A stretch of 64,000 nt of DNA from Thauera sp. 2A1 (GCF_009469595.2 NZ_SSXV01000022.1:20835-84834), one strand, 5' to 3'. Counted from the first letter of the stretch, positions 7,049 through 17,598 are shown. The notes: generated by a model from the letters alone, not told the origin. Translations and numbers: made by a program.

Positions 7049-8548
7049 ATGTCAGAGCACGCACTGGAAGGCGGCACCCCCGAGGTCCATCCCGTCGACC
7101 AGAAACTACCCGGTGGCCGCCTCGCAGCCCTGGGCATGCAGCACGTACTCGTGATGTACGCCGGCGCGGTCGCAGTGCCGCTGATCGTCGGCCGCGCCCT
7201 CAACCTTTCTCCAGAACAGGTGGCGATGCTGATTTCTGCCGACCTGTTCTGCTGCGGTCTGGTGACGCTCATCCAGTCGCTGGGTTTCAGCAAGTACTTC
7301 GGCATCAAGCTGCCGGTGATGATGGGCGTCACCTTCGCTGCCGTTGGCCCGATGGTGGCAATGGCCAACGTCCAGGGTGGTCCCGAGGGCGCGCGCGCGA
7401 TCTTCGGCGCGATCATCGGCGCCGGCATCATCTCCATCTTCATCGCGCCCTTCATGAGCCGGCTGCTGCGCTTCTTCCCGCCAGTTGTCACCGGCACCAT
7501 CATCGCGATCATCGGCATCAGCCTGATGCGTGTTGGCGTGGGCTGGGCGCTGGGCGGCCCCGCCAACCTGGCGCAGAGCGTTGACGTGCCCAAGCTGGTG
7601 CAGATGGTCGACGGGGCAAAGGCCAAGGCGCTCGAGACCGGCGTCGAGCTGACCAAGCTGCCCGGCCCCATCCCGATGGCCAACAACCCGAACTACGGCG
7701 CGCTCGACACCATGGCGGTGGCGGCGTTCGTGCTGGTCGTGATCCTGCTCCTCGTCCGCTATGGCCGCGGCTTCCTCGCCAACATCGCGGTGCTGCTCGG
7801 GATCATCGTCGGCTGCGTCGTCGCGGTGGTGATGGGCAAGATGCATTTCGACAAGGTGGCGAAAGCGCACTGGTTCGACGTCGTCACACCCTTCGCCTTC
7901 GGCATGCCCACCTTCGATCCGGTGATGGTCCTGACCATGACGCTGGTCATGGTGGTGGTGATGATCGAGTCGGTCGGCATGTTCCTGGCGCTGGGCGAGA
8001 TCACCGACAAGCGCATTTCCCGTACCGAGCTCGCGGCCGGCCTGCGTACCGACGGCCTGGGCACGCTGATCGGCGGCATCTTCAACACCTTCCCCTACAC
8101 CAGCTTCTCGCAGAACGTCGGCCTGGTGGGCGTGACCGGCGTCAAGAGCCGCTGGGTGTGCGTGGCGGCGGGCGTGATCATGATGGTGCTGGGCATGCTG
8201 CCGAAGATGGCCGCGCTGGTCGAATCCGTGCCCACCTTCGTGCTCGGCGGGGCCGGTCTGGTGATGTTCGGCATGGTGGCGGCGACCGGCGTCCGCATCC
8301 TCGCCAACGTCGATTTCCGCGGCAACCGCAACAACCTGTACATCGTCGCGCTGTCGATCGGCTTCGGCCTGGTGCCGCTGGTTGCGCTGCGCTGGATGCA
8401 GCACATGGCGCACAGCCTGCACCCGCTGCTCGAATCCGGAATCCTGCTGACCGCCATCGCCGCTGTCCTGCTGAACCTGTATTTCAACGGCGGCAAGGAA
8501 GACAGGGCCGGCGCCATCGAGGCGGCCAAGGCGGCCGAAGCTCACTGA
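7049..8548 (+). CDS. NCS2-family purine (xanthine/uric acid) permease
   Basis: The 499-residue inner-membrane protein belongs to nucleobase:cation symporter family 2. It shows an early helix with QHVLVMYAGAVAVPLIVG, the segment MIESVGMFLALGEIT, and the family signature FNTFPYTSFSQNVGLV followed by TGVKSRWV. These features are most like xanthine/uric acid permeases (PbuX/UacT type) rather than uracil carriers, which is an inference. The ATG at 7049 is preceded by AAGGAG seven bases upstream; the frame upstream of it is non-conserved leader. It is 31 bp from the Tsx-like gene, so a two-gene uptake operon (outer-membrane channel plus inner-membrane symporter) is likely. Confidence 0.9.
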   Translation: MSEHALEGGTPEVHPVDQKLPGGRLAALGMQHVLVMYAGAVAVPLIVGRALNLSPEQVAMLISADLFCCGLVTLIQSLGFSKYFGIKLPVMMGVTFAAVGPMVAMANVQGGPEGARAIFGAIIGAGIISIFIAPFMSRLLRFFPPVVTGTIIAIIGISLMRVGVGWALGGPANLAQSVDVPKLVQMVDGAKAKALETGVELTKLPGPIPMANNPNYGALDTMAVAAFVLVVILLLVRYGRGFLANIAVLLGIIVGCVVAVVMGKMHFDKVAKAHWFDVVTPFAFGMPTFDPVMVLTMTLVMVVVMIESVGMFLALGEITDKRISRTELAAGLRTDGLGTLIGGIFNTFPYTSFSQNVGLVGVTGVKSRWVCVAAGVIMMVLGMLPKMAALVESVPTFVLGGAGLVMFGMVAATGVRILANVDFRGNRNNLYIVALSIGFGLVPLVALRWMQHMAHSLHPLLESGILLTAIAAVLLNLYFNGGKEDRAGAIEAAKAAEAH

Positions 8549-8579
8549 TCCAAAACCCCAAGCACACGGAGACCTCCGC

Positions 8580-9440
8580 ATGAAATCACGACTCACCCCC
8601 CTCGCCTTCGCCCTCGCCACGCTTGCCGCGCCCGCCGCCCAGGCCGCGACCTGGAGCGATACCTTCATCGGCTACCGCTATAGCGGCGAATTCCGGGAAC
8701 CGAACAACCGCAACGAAGTCGAGAAGAACGTACTGCAATTCACCCATGCCAGCGGATATTCGATTGGCCAGAACTTCGTGAACCTCGATGTCCTGCAGTC
8801 GGACTCGAAAGACCCCGCCAATCGCAGCAAGGATGGCGCCACCGAGTTTTACCTGACCTACCGCCACCAGCTCCATCTCGGCAAGGCATTCGACAGGAAC
8901 CTCGCGTTCGGACCGGTCAAGGAAGTGGCGCTGACTGCCGGTTTCGACCTCAACAGCAAGAACACCGAGTTCGCGCCGCGCAAGCGCCTGCTCGTGGTGG
9001 GTCCGACGCTGAAGTTTGACGTTCCGGGCTTCCTCGACGTCAGTCTGCTGTACGGCAAGGAGTGGAACCACTGCGGCCTGATCGACAGGCTCTGCCCCAA
9101 CCACGACATTTCCTTCGATCCGCAGTGGATCGTCAGCGTAGCCTGGGGCATCCCGTTCCAGGCCGGCCCGGTACCGCTGAAATTCCAGGGTTTCCTGAAC
9201 TACAACAGCGAGAAGGGCAAGGACTACGCCGGCGTGAAGACCGAGGCAGAGACGCTGATGCGCACCTCGCTGATGGCGGACGTCGGGCAGATGGCGACAG
9301 GCAAGAAGAACGTGTTCTTCATGGGGGTGGGTTACGAACTCTGGCTGAACAAGTTCGGCAACCACGCCTTCGCTAACGGTCGCGAGAAGCCGGGCATCAA
9401 CACCTACGCCCCGACCTTGCAGATGGAATGGCACTTCTGA
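8580..9440 (+). CDS. Tsx-like outer-membrane nucleoside channel
   Basis: The 286-residue protein has a signal peptide (about residues 1-22, cleaved after AAQA) and a beta-rich sequence ending in aromatic residues (LQMEWHF), as expected for an outer-membrane barrel. Segments such as TWSDTFIGYRYSGEFREP, NFVNLDVLQSD and EFYLTYRHQL match the nucleoside-specific channel-forming Tsx family. It probably lets purines or nucleosides through the outer membrane for the adjacent NCS2 permease. GGAG lies eight bases before the ATG. A hairpin follows between it and the convergent NYN gene. Confidence 0.82.
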   Translation: MKSRLTPLAFALATLAAPAAQAATWSDTFIGYRYSGEFREPNNRNEVEKNVLQFTHASGYSIGQNFVNLDVLQSDSKDPANRSKDGATEFYLTYRHQLHLGKAFDRNLAFGPVKEVALTAGFDLNSKNTEFAPRKRLLVVGPTLKFDVPGFLDVSLLYGKEWNHCGLIDRLCPNHDISFDPQWIVSVAWGIPFQAGPVPLKFQGFLNYNSEKGKDYAGVKTEAETLMRTSLMADVGQMATGKKNVFFMGVGYELWLNKFGNHAFANGREKPGINTYAPTLQMEWHF

Positions 9441-9465
9441 TCGCGGCCTGAAGACAACCCGCGCG

Positions 9466-9504
9466 GCCGGGCCCGCTCCACCCATCGGTGGCAGCAGGCC
9501 CGGC
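9466..9504. terminator. Hairpin between convergent Tsx-like and NYN genes
   Basis: GCCGGGCC and GGCCCGGC flank a 23-nt loop that itself contains CACC/GGTG. It sits in the 92-bp gap between convergent genes and could serve both, though no clear T-tract is present. Confidence 0.4.
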
Positions 9505-9532
9505 TTGCCCGTTTACATAACGGACAGGACGC

Positions 9533-11023
9533 CTATTCGACGGCGTCGGGAGGCAACTCCTGCTTGCGCGGCCGCCGGCCGCGGCTGGCCTGCTTGCGCG
9601 GCTTCTTTTCAGCCACGGCATCCGCCTCGGCCACTGCAGCCACGACGGCCGGCTGCGGCTCTGACACCGGCTCGTGGTGCTGCGCCCTCTCCGCATCGCC
9701 GGCGCCCGCACCAGTCGGAGAAACAGTGGCGGCTTCAAGCGTTGGGGCTGTCGTCACGTGGTCAGCGGCAGTCGCCTCGTCCGCACTCTTGCGTCCACGC
9801 TTGCGAGCCGAGCCACCGCGTGGCGTGGCAGATTTGCGCTTCTGTCCGGAGCCACTCTCGGCAGCGGCCTGCGCGGCAGCCTCCGACGGCATCCCCGCCT
9901 CGATCCCTTCGTCGGCTCCCGGTGTTACGGCCTCGGCCCGATGCTCCACCTGGCCCGGCTCCACCTGGCTTGCAAGGGCTTCGCCCCCCGCGAGCTCGCT
10001 CGCCACCGGCTCGCGCGCAACTGACGTCGCCTCGCCGGTCTTGCGACCACGACGGCGGCCCTCCTTGGCCGGCTTGCGGCCGCCCTCCCGCGGCGCGACA
10101 TCCACCGTTCCCTCGGCCATCGCCGCCTCAGCATCGCTGTCGGCAAGGACCTCCGCCGTTTCGCCGGATCCGCGCCCATTCGGCGCGTCGATGCGCACAG
10201 CCTCGGTGTGACCGCGTGACACGAAGGTCCGCCCCTTCTCGTCGCGCGTGAAATCGAGCAGGCCACGCGCGCGCGCCTCCTCGAGCAGGTTGCCGAAGGC
10301 GCGGAAGCCGTAGTACGACTCGCTGAAGTCGGGCTTGCGCCGCTTCATTGCTTCCTTCAGCACCGAAGCCCAGATCTTGCCGGAGTCGCCGCGTTCGGCA
10401 TAAAGGGCGTCGAAAGTCTGCACCGCGAACTCGATCGCCTGCGCCTTGCGCGCCTCGACCTCCTCGCGCCGGCGCTTCTCTTCCTCGGGCGAGCGCTTGG
10501 CCGACGCCTGCGTCTCACGCGCCTCCTTGCGCGCATTGCGCTGGCTCTCGCGCACGAGGTCGTCGTAGAAGATGAACTCGTCGCAATTGGCGATCAGCAG
10601 GTCGGAGGTCGACTGCTTCACGCCCACGCCGATCACCTGCTTGGCGTTCTCGCGCAACTTGGAAACCAGGGGCGAGAAATCGGAATCGCCACTGATGATG
10701 ACGAAGGTATCAACATGCGACTTCGTGTAGCACAGGTCGAGCGCGTCGACCACGAGCCGGATGTCGGCCGAATTCTTGCCGGACTGGCGCACGTGCGGAA
10801 TCTCGATCAACTCGAAATTGGCTTCGTGCATGGAGGCCTTGAAGCTCTTGTAGCGATCCCAGTCGCAATACGCCTTCTTGACGACAATGCTACCCTTCAG
10901 CAGCAAACGCTCCAGCACGCGCTTGATGTCGAACTTCTCGTAGTTCGCATCGCGCACGCCGAGCGCGACGTTCTCGAAGTCGCAGAACAGCGCCATGCTG
11001 ACGCTGTCGGACGATGAGGCCAT
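9533..11023 (-). CDS. NYN-domain (PIN-like) RNase with LOTUS-type domain and basic low-complexity tail
   Basis: The 496-residue product opens with a NYN/LabA-type nuclease domain (about 10-165): ALFCDFENVALG, SADIRLVVDAL and the acidic FVIISGDSDFSPLV provide the metal-binding aspartates. A charged helix rich in Arg/Glu (about 170-210) leads to a winged-helix segment (about 215-290, WASVLKEAMKRRKPDFSE..YGF) resembling OST-HTH/LOTUS RNA-binding domains. The last 200 residues are Ala/Glu/Lys-rich with repeated KRGRK-like basic clusters, likely disordered and nucleic-acid binding. ATG 11023 is chosen over an upstream TTG because GGAGA lies seven bases before it. It is 49 bp downstream of radA, on the same strand. 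Confidence 0.85.
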   Translation of the reverse strand: MASSSDSVSMALFCDFENVALGVRDANYEKFDIKRVLERLLLKGSIVVKKAYCDWDRYKSFKASMHEANFELIEIPHVRQSGKNSADIRLVVDALDLCYTKSHVDTFVIISGDSDFSPLVSKLRENAKQVIGVGVKQSTSDLLIANCDEFIFYDDLVRESQRNARKEARETQASAKRSPEEEKRRREEVEARKAQAIEFAVQTFDALYAERGDSGKIWASVLKEAMKRRKPDFSESYYGFRAFGNLLEEARARGLLDFTRDEKGRTFVSRGHTEAVRIDAPNGRGSGETAEVLADSDAEAAMAEGTVDVAPREGGRKPAKEGRRRGRKTGEATSVAREPVASELAGGEALASQVEPGQVEHRAEAVTPGADEGIEAGMPSEAAAQAAAESGSGQKRKSATPRGGSARKRGRKSADEATAADHVTTAPTLEAATVSPTGAGAGDAERAQHHEPVSEPQPAVVAAVAEADAVAEKKPRKQASRGRRPRKQELPPDAVE

Positions 11024-11072
11024 GTTGTTCTCCAATGGGTCCGCGAACGCGTGATGCGTGGCGGAGAAGTTT

Positions 11073-12442
<1,370 letters not shown>

Positions 12443-12443
<1 letters not shown>

Positions 12444-13369
12444 CAATCCGTCCCGCAGGCTTCCCGTTCCATTCTCGCCATTTCCTCACAGGCGAAATCG
12501 GCGAAGGTGGTGATCAGCCGCGAGCGGAACTTGTCGCGCGGAATGATGACTTCGAGCGGCGTGAACATCTGTGGTTCGAGCGGCACCGCGACCAGCTTGC
12601 CCTCGCGCACGTCGCGCCGGATCGCAACGCGCGATGCAATCGCAAAGCCCAGGCCTTCGGCGGCGAGATGCTTCACCGTAGCGAGGCTGCCCAGCTCCGC
12701 GCAGAGCGGAACCTCGCTCATCTGGATCCCGGCGGCGGCGAAGAACTCTTCCGAGAGCTGACGGATCGCGTTGCCGCTGTCGCGGTTGATGAAGGGATGG
12801 CCGACCAGGTCACCGGCCTTGAGCCGCTCGAAGCGGGCGAGCGGATGGTCCGCGCTGCAGATGACCATCAGCTCGTCCTTGGCCGCGCTGCGGCACTCGA
12901 TCGAGTTCTGGTCGCTGACGATCTCGATCAGGCCGATATCCAGATCCCGCGCCGCCACGCGATCTTCCGTGAGCTGGGAGTTGCCGACGACGACGCGTGG
13001 CACCACCCGGGGAAAGCGGCGCTTGAAGCCTTCCAGCAGGCGCGGCAGCCAGTAGGCGGCAATCGTCGTGCTGGTGCCGATGTTGAGCGTGCCGGCGAGT
13101 TCGTCGGTGAGCTCCGAAACGCGCGACTCGAGCTCCTCCGACAGGCCGAGGATCCGCTCCGCGTAAGCAAGCACGAGCTCGCCGGCCGCCGTGAGGCTGA
13201 TCTTGCCATGCCCGCGATCGAGCAGCCGTGTGTCGAAGTGCTCTTCGAGCTGCTTGATCTGGAAAGTGACCGCCGGCTGCGTCATGAAGAGATGCTCGGC
13301 CGCGCGCGTGAACGAGCCGTGCTTCGCCACGGCGTGAAAAACCTGGAGTCTGCGATCTGCCATACGCAT
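12443..13369 (-). CDS. LysR-family transcriptional regulator
   Basis: The 308-residue protein carries an N-terminal winged helix (about 3-62: FHAVAKHGSFTRAAEHL, TQPAVTFQIKQLEEH, LLDRG) and a periplasmic-binding-like effector domain (about 90-300). It resembles CbbR/CysB-like regulators, but the effector cannot be inferred. Two ATG codons (13369 and 13363) are possible starts, neither with a clear ribosome site. It is divergent from lplT across 148 bp, the usual LysR arrangement, so lplT is a possible target. Its stop overlaps the radA start by one base. Confidence 0.88.
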
Positions 13370-13517
13370 GATAAGTGTGTTTTATGAACGGAATTAGATC
13401 ACAAAATCCCGTCGATCTCACCACGACATCGACTCGAAGCCGGCAGCCGCGCCTCACAAGGCGTGCAGCTTCGTGTTATAAACCGCGCTCCCGATATCGC
13501 GACGCTCGACTCACACG

Positions 13518-14768
13518 ATGCCGCTCGGCTTCTACATCATCATGGCAGCGCAGTTCTTCTCCGCGCTCGCCGACAACGCCCTGCTCATCGTCGCAATCGC
13601 CCTGCTGCGGGACATGTCCGCTCCTGCGGAGTACGAGCCGCTGCTCAAACTCTTCTTCACCGTGTCCTACGTCGCCCTGGCTGCCTTCGTCGGCGCGTTC
13701 GCCGACTCGATGCCCAAGTGGCGCGTGATGTTGATCAGCAACACGATCAAGATCGGCGGCTGCCTGATGCTGTTCCTCGGCGTGCATCCGCTGTTTGCCT
13801 ATGCGGTGATCGGCCTGGGTGCCGCCGCCTATTCGCCCGCGAAGTACGGAATCCTCACCGAATACCTGCCGCACCGTCTGCTGGTCGTGGCCAACGGCTG
13901 GATCGAGGGCCTGACGGTGGGCGCGATCATCCTGGGCACGGTGATGGGGGGCATCCTCATCCGCAACGACGTGTCCGCCTGGCTGCTGTCGCTGCACCTG
14001 CCGCTGGTGCATTCGGCCTTCGAGGCGGGCGTGCTGGCGATCGGCACGCTGTACCTGATCGCAGCGGGCTTCAATCTGTATGTGCCCGATACCGGAGTCG
14101 ACCACAAGCCGCTCAAGAACAACCCGCTGTACCTGATCCACGACTTCAACCACTGCCTCAAGCTGCTCTGGCGCGACAAGCTCGGCCAGATCTCGCTTGC
14201 CGTCACCACGCTGTTCTGGGGCGCGGGCGCAACCCTGCAGTTCATCGTGATCAAGTGGGCCGAACACAACCTCGGCCTGTCGTTGTCCCAGGCTTCGATG
14301 CTGCAGGGCGTAGTGGCCATCGGCGTCGCCTTGGGCGCCGTGCTCGCCGCACGGTTCATCACGCTACGGCGCTCGGTGCAGGTCATCCCGCTCGGCATTG
14401 CGATGGGCCTGGTGGTACTGGTGATGATCGGTGTGACCGATTCCCGTGTCGCGATGGTGTTGATGGTGATCGTCGGCGGCCTGGCGGGATTCTTCGTCGT
14501 CCCGATGAACGCCCTGCTGCAGCACCGCGGGCACATCCTGATGGGGGCCGGACACTCCATCGCAGTGCAGAACTTCAACGAGAACCTTTCGATCCTGATG
14601 ATGACCGGCACCTACGCCGTGCTGATCATGCTCGGGCTTTCGATCAACACCGTGATCGTGCTGTTCGGCCTGTTCGTCGCGATTTCCATGTATCTGGTGA
14701 GGCTGCGCCACCAGGCCAACCAGCGCGAGCACGACGCGGTATCGCTGCTCGAAGACCACCCGCATTGA
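13518..14768 (+). CDS. lplT: Lysophospholipid transporter LplT
   Basis: The 416-residue major-facilitator protein has about twelve helices; FYIIMAAQFFSALADNALLI, the AFVGAFADSMPK loop and the YSPAKYGILTEYLP segment are LplT hallmarks. LplT flips lysophospholipids inward for re-acylation by Aas. In E. coli lplT precedes aas; no acyltransferase/ligase gene follows here, so the gene stands alone. It is divergent from the LysR gene and followed by a hairpin terminator. The ATG at 13518 starts directly at the first membrane helix. Confidence 0.92.
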   Translation: MPLGFYIIMAAQFFSALADNALLIVAIALLRDMSAPAEYEPLLKLFFTVSYVALAAFVGAFADSMPKWRVMLISNTIKIGGCLMLFLGVHPLFAYAVIGLGAAAYSPAKYGILTEYLPHRLLVVANGWIEGLTVGAIILGTVMGGILIRNDVSAWLLSLHLPLVHSAFEAGVLAIGTLYLIAAGFNLYVPDTGVDHKPLKNNPLYLIHDFNHCLKLLWRDKLGQISLAVTTLFWGAGATLQFIVIKWAEHNLGLSLSQASMLQGVVAIGVALGAVLAARFITLRRSVQVIPLGIAMGLVVLVMIGVTDSRVAMVLMVIVGGLAGFFVVPMNALLQHRGHILMGAGHSIAVQNFNENLSILMMTGTYAVLIMLGLSINTVIVLFGLFVAISMYLVRLRHQANQREHDAVSLLEDHPH

Positions 14769-14776
14769 CTGGCGTC

Positions 14777-14800
14777 GAGGCGGCCAGATGAGGCCGCCTC
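14777..14800 (+). terminator. Hairpin terminator after lplT
   Basis: A nine-base perfect stem (GAGGCGGCC / GGCCGCCTC) with a six-base loop starts 8 bp after the lplT stop and is followed by TTCC. A second inverted repeat, GTCATTG/CAATGAC, follows at 14820-14841 and may serve the convergent udg gene. Confidence 0.5.
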
Positions 14801-14855
14801 TTCCGTCTTCTGCCGGCTCGTCATTGACAGCAAGCAATGACGCCGCCCGCCGACT

Positions 14856-15839
14856 TCAGGCGCTGGGGCTTGCCTGCATGCAGTGCCGCGCAAAGCACAG
14901 ATCTTCCCAGGCCTTGCCCTTGTCCTGCGAGTTGCGCAGCAGATAGGCTGGATGGTAGGTCACGACCACCGGAATCCCGCGGTGGGCGAACAGCTTTCCA
15001 CGTGCCGCACCAATGCGGACTTCGCTGCCCAGCAGCGCCTGCGCAGCCGGCCGTCCGAGCGCGACCAGCAGCCGCGGCTGCACGAGGTCGATCTGCCGCT
15101 CCAGGTAGGGCAGGCAGGCGGCGACCTCGCCGGCCTCGGGCGTGCGGTTATGCGGCGGGCGGCACTTCACTGCGTTGGCGATGTAGACATCGTCACCGCG
15201 CTTGAGTCCGATTGAGCCGAGCATGTTGTCGAGCAGCCGCCCCGCCTGGCCGACGAAGGGCTCGCCGCGCAAGTCCTCCTCGGCCCCGGGTCCCTCGCCC
15301 ACCAGCATCCAGCGCGCACGCCGGTCGCCTACACCGGGAACCGCCTGGCTACGACGCTCGCACAGCACGCACGCACGGCACTCACGGATGTCCGCCTCGA
15401 GATCGTCCCAGGCCAGCGTGGCGATGCGTCGGGCGCGCTCGCCAGACGGATCCTGATCCAGCCCGGTCCGCGCAGACGACCTCGGTGCCGAGTCGTGCGC
15501 GGCCGACTTCAGCGGCGCGGAGCGGTGATCCGCGGCGAACTGGCGCCCTTCACCGCCTGACGGGCGCGACTGGGCGGCGGCATGCAGGCGCTCAATGCGC
15601 TCCAATGGCTGCGTCGGCGTCGACCGCTGCGGCTCCGGCGCCGAAGCTACGCCGCCCGCCGCCATCGGGAGCGCGGCCGCCGCATCGGGAATCCGCGCTG
15701 CGAGCGCTTCAGCGTTCGGCGCCATCACTTTAGCGTGGTCTCTGCCGCGCAAGCGCCAGACCGGACCCAACCCCATCTCGCGCAGCACTGCGGCGCGGCG
15801 CCTGGCGGCCGACGATGGATGCGCGATGGACGCTGTCAA
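14856..15839 (-). CDS. udg: Uracil-DNA glycosylase, family 4 (iron-sulfur type)
   Basis: The C-terminal 200 residues are a typical family 4 enzyme: cysteines in ECRACVLCERR for a [4Fe-4S] cluster, the active-site GEGPGAEEDLRGEPFVGQAG, the block NAVKCRPPHNRTP, and the HPAYLLR motif. It removes uracil from DNA. The first 130 residues are Ala/Pro/Arg-rich and probably disordered, except for an initial REMGLGPVWRLR element common in betaproteobacterial homologues. I chose the TTG at 15839, which overlaps the rimI stop as TTGA and has GAGG eight bases before it; a GTG at 15848 is the alternative. It ends the tsaB-rimI-udg operon. Confidence 0.92.
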   Translation of the reverse strand: MTASIAHPSSAARRRAAVLREMGLGPVWRLRGRDHAKVMAPNAEALAARIPDAAAALPMAAGGVASAPEPQRSTPTQPLERIERLHAAAQSRPSGGEGRQFAADHRSAPLKSAAHDSAPRSSARTGLDQDPSGERARRIATLAWDDLEADIRECRACVLCERRSQAVPGVGDRRARWMLVGEGPGAEEDLRGEPFVGQAGRLLDNMLGSIGLKRGDDVYIANAVKCRPPHNRTPEAGEVAACLPYLERQIDLVQPRLLVALGRPAAQALLGSEVRIGAARGKLFAHRGIPVVVTYHPAYLLRNSQDKGKAWEDLCFARHCMQASPSA

Positions 15840-16300
15840 AGTGCACACCTCATCACGATCGCATCCTCGCGCCCATCCACCGCTGGGTAGTAGTCTCGCC
15901 GGCGCCCGATATGCTCGAAGCCATGCTTCCGATACAGCGCAAGCGCCGCCTCGTTGGAGGGCCTCACCTCGAGGAAGAACTGCGTGGCGCCATGGCGTCG
16001 CGCCTCTTCGCGAAGGTGGTCGAGCAATGCCGCACCGTGACCGCGCCCCTGATAGCTGCGGTCGACGCTGATGTCGAGCAGATGCGCCTCGTCGAGGACC
16101 CGCATCATCACCGCGTAGCCGGCGCGGCGCCCTTCCACCTTCAGCAGCCAGCAACCATATCCGGCCACCAGTGAGTCGACGAAGTTGCCGCGGGTCCACG
16201 GAAATGCATGCAGATCCCGTTCGCAAGCGACGACCCAGTCGAGATCCTGTTCCGTCATCGGACCGAAGTGAAGGTCGGAAGAGGAGGCTTGCGACTTCAA
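15836..16300 (-). CDS. rimI: Ribosomal protein S18-alanine N-acetyltransferase RimI
   Basis: This 154-residue GNAT protein has the family's acetyl-CoA loop (VDRSYQGRGHGAALLDHL) and the NEAALALYRKHGFEHIGRRRDYY segment typical of RimI, with E and Y residues in the usual C-terminal catalytic region. RimI acetylates the N-terminus of ribosomal protein S18. It is followed directly by udg and preceded by tsaB, its common neighbour. The start is probably the TTG at 16300, inside the overlap TTGA with the tsaB stop and with GAGG upstream; an ATG at 16258 lacks a ribosome site. Confidence 0.92.
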   Translation of the reverse strand: MKSQASSSDLHFGPMTEQDLDWVVACERDLHAFPWTRGNFVDSLVAGYGCWLLKVEGRRAGYAVMMRVLDEAHLLDISVDRSYQGRGHGAALLDHLREEARRHGATQFFLEVRPSNEAALALYRKHGFEHIGRRRDYYPAVDGREDAIVMRCAL

Positions 16301-16989
16301 GCCCTGCCTCCGCTGGCCAGTCGCTCGGCCGTGGTGAGCGCCACCTTGTCGCGCACATACAGCGGAGCGGCATGTTGCGGCGTGACCACTTCACCGCGTC
16401 GCAAACGTGCTGCCGCTAGCCGGGCTACCTGCGCGGCGCGTGGGATGACCTCTGCATCGAAGCCAGCAAGCGCTTCACCAAGGCGCGAACGCAGGGCCTC
16501 GCCGTGCACCGCGAAACCTGAGCCGACACCGAACCACTTCCCTTCGCGCACGGCAGTCGCTTCGGGCCGCACACAGGCTGGCTCACCCTGCGCCACGAGG
16601 GTGCCGTCGCCGTCGCGCTCATAGAAGCAGAAGTACAGCTCGCCCAGCCGCGCGTCGGTGGCGGCCAGGATGCGCTGTTCCGGACACAGCGAGGCAAGCG
16701 CCTCGAGGCTGCACACAGGGATCACCCCCTGGCCCCCGCCAAGCGCCAGACCTTGAGCGACACCGCATGCCAGCCGCAGGCCGGTGAATGCGCCCGGCCC
16801 GCTGCCGAACGCGATCGCGTCGAGACGGCTCACGGTCAGCCCGGCCTCAGCGAGCAGCCAGTCGATGCCTGGCAGCACGCCTTCGGAGTGAGCCGCAATG
16901 CCGTCCAGCTCGCACTCCAGGAGGTCTTCTCCGCTCAGCAGCGCAATGCTGCCGATCTCGCACGATGTTTCGATCGCCAGGATGTTCAT
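16297..16989 (-). CDS. tsaB: tRNA threonylcarbamoyladenosine biosynthesis protein TsaB
   Basis: The 230-residue protein starts with ILAIETSCEIGSIALL and contains the family signature GSGPGAFTGLRLACGVAQGLA. TsaB is the non-catalytic ASKHA partner of TsaD in forming t6A37 of tRNAs; tsaE, encoding the complex ATPase, also lies in this window (56083-56613). The ATG at 16989 matches the usual N-terminus; upstream sequence in frame is unlike the family. Its stop overlaps the next gene, rimI, by four bases. Confidence 0.95.
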   Translation of the reverse strand: MNILAIETSCEIGSIALLSGEDLLECELDGIAAHSEGVLPGIDWLLAEAGLTVSRLDAIAFGSGPGAFTGLRLACGVAQGLALGGGQGVIPVCSLEALASLCPEQRILAATDARLGELYFCFYERDGDGTLVAQGEPACVRPEATAVREGKWFGVGSGFAVHGEALRSRLGEALAGFDAEVIPRAAQVARLAAARLRRGEVVTPQHAAPLYVRDKVALTTAERLASGGRA

Positions 16990-17044
16990 GGACCGGCATT
17001 CTACTGCCAGCGATGCGTGCAGTCCTCTCCACCGGCGTCCGGCG

Positions 17045-17374
17045 TCAGTTGCGCCGGCGCGGCGGACGCGGGTCTTCCGGATAGGCGCCTCGCATAGCGT
17101 CGCGCAGGTCACGGCGAAGCGCGCTGCGCTCCTCGGTGCTCAGCTTGCGTCTCGTGGGCGCCGATTCCTCACGGTCGTTGCGCGGCGCGAGAGATTCACG
17201 CAGTCCGGCCGGGCGCTCGGCGCGGTCGCGCTCGCCCGCAAGGAAACCATCGAACATGGGCGGCCGCGCATGGGCACCCATACAAACCAGGGGCAACATG
17301 ACAACAAGCAGCAGATGCCGTAGGCGAAACCTGCACAGCGGTCGGAACGAGGCAGATGAGAATGGAAACTTCAT
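17045..17374 (-). CDS. Small secreted Arg-rich hypothetical protein
   Basis: A 109-residue protein is predicted with a signal peptide (basic start, hydrophobic HLLLVVMLPLVCMGAHA, cut before RPP) and a highly charged mature part ending in KLSTEERSALRRDLRDAMRGAY and PRPPRRRN. The LSxEER..LRRD.R.A pattern is seen in small periplasmic proteins of unknown function in betaproteobacteria (recalled, not searched). I do not assign a role. The ATG at 17374 has only a weak ribosome site. It lies upstream of tsaB on the same strand and is divergent from ompR. Confidence 0.6.
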   Translation of the reverse strand: MKFPFSSASFRPLCRFRLRHLLLVVMLPLVCMGAHARPPMFDGFLAGERDRAERPAGLRESLAPRNDREESAPTRRKLSTEERSALRRDLRDAMRGAYPEDPRPPRRRN

Positions 17375-17598
17375 CGCAGACTCGCGAGGCCGGACTGATC
17401 CCCGCGAAGGTTTTGGGTGGATGGGCGAAAAATACGGCAATCGAACAACGATGGATAGCGTCCCGCCGCAGCTCTCCGGGCCTTTTGTAAGCCCATGTTG
17501 CGCTCCCTATGCGCACTTACGAAGCGTTACCGTGCAAGCTGCCCGCGGCACACGGCGTCCACTGGCAACTGGAATTCGTCGAGGATACGATTCGTCCC

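Noticed and set aside
14856..16394. A 512-codon reading of the uracil-DNA glycosylase gene starting upstream
   Set aside because: The first part lies antisense-free but within rimI and tsaB in another frame and is low-complexity Arg/Gly/Ala sequence; the TTG start overlapping the rimI stop is better supported.
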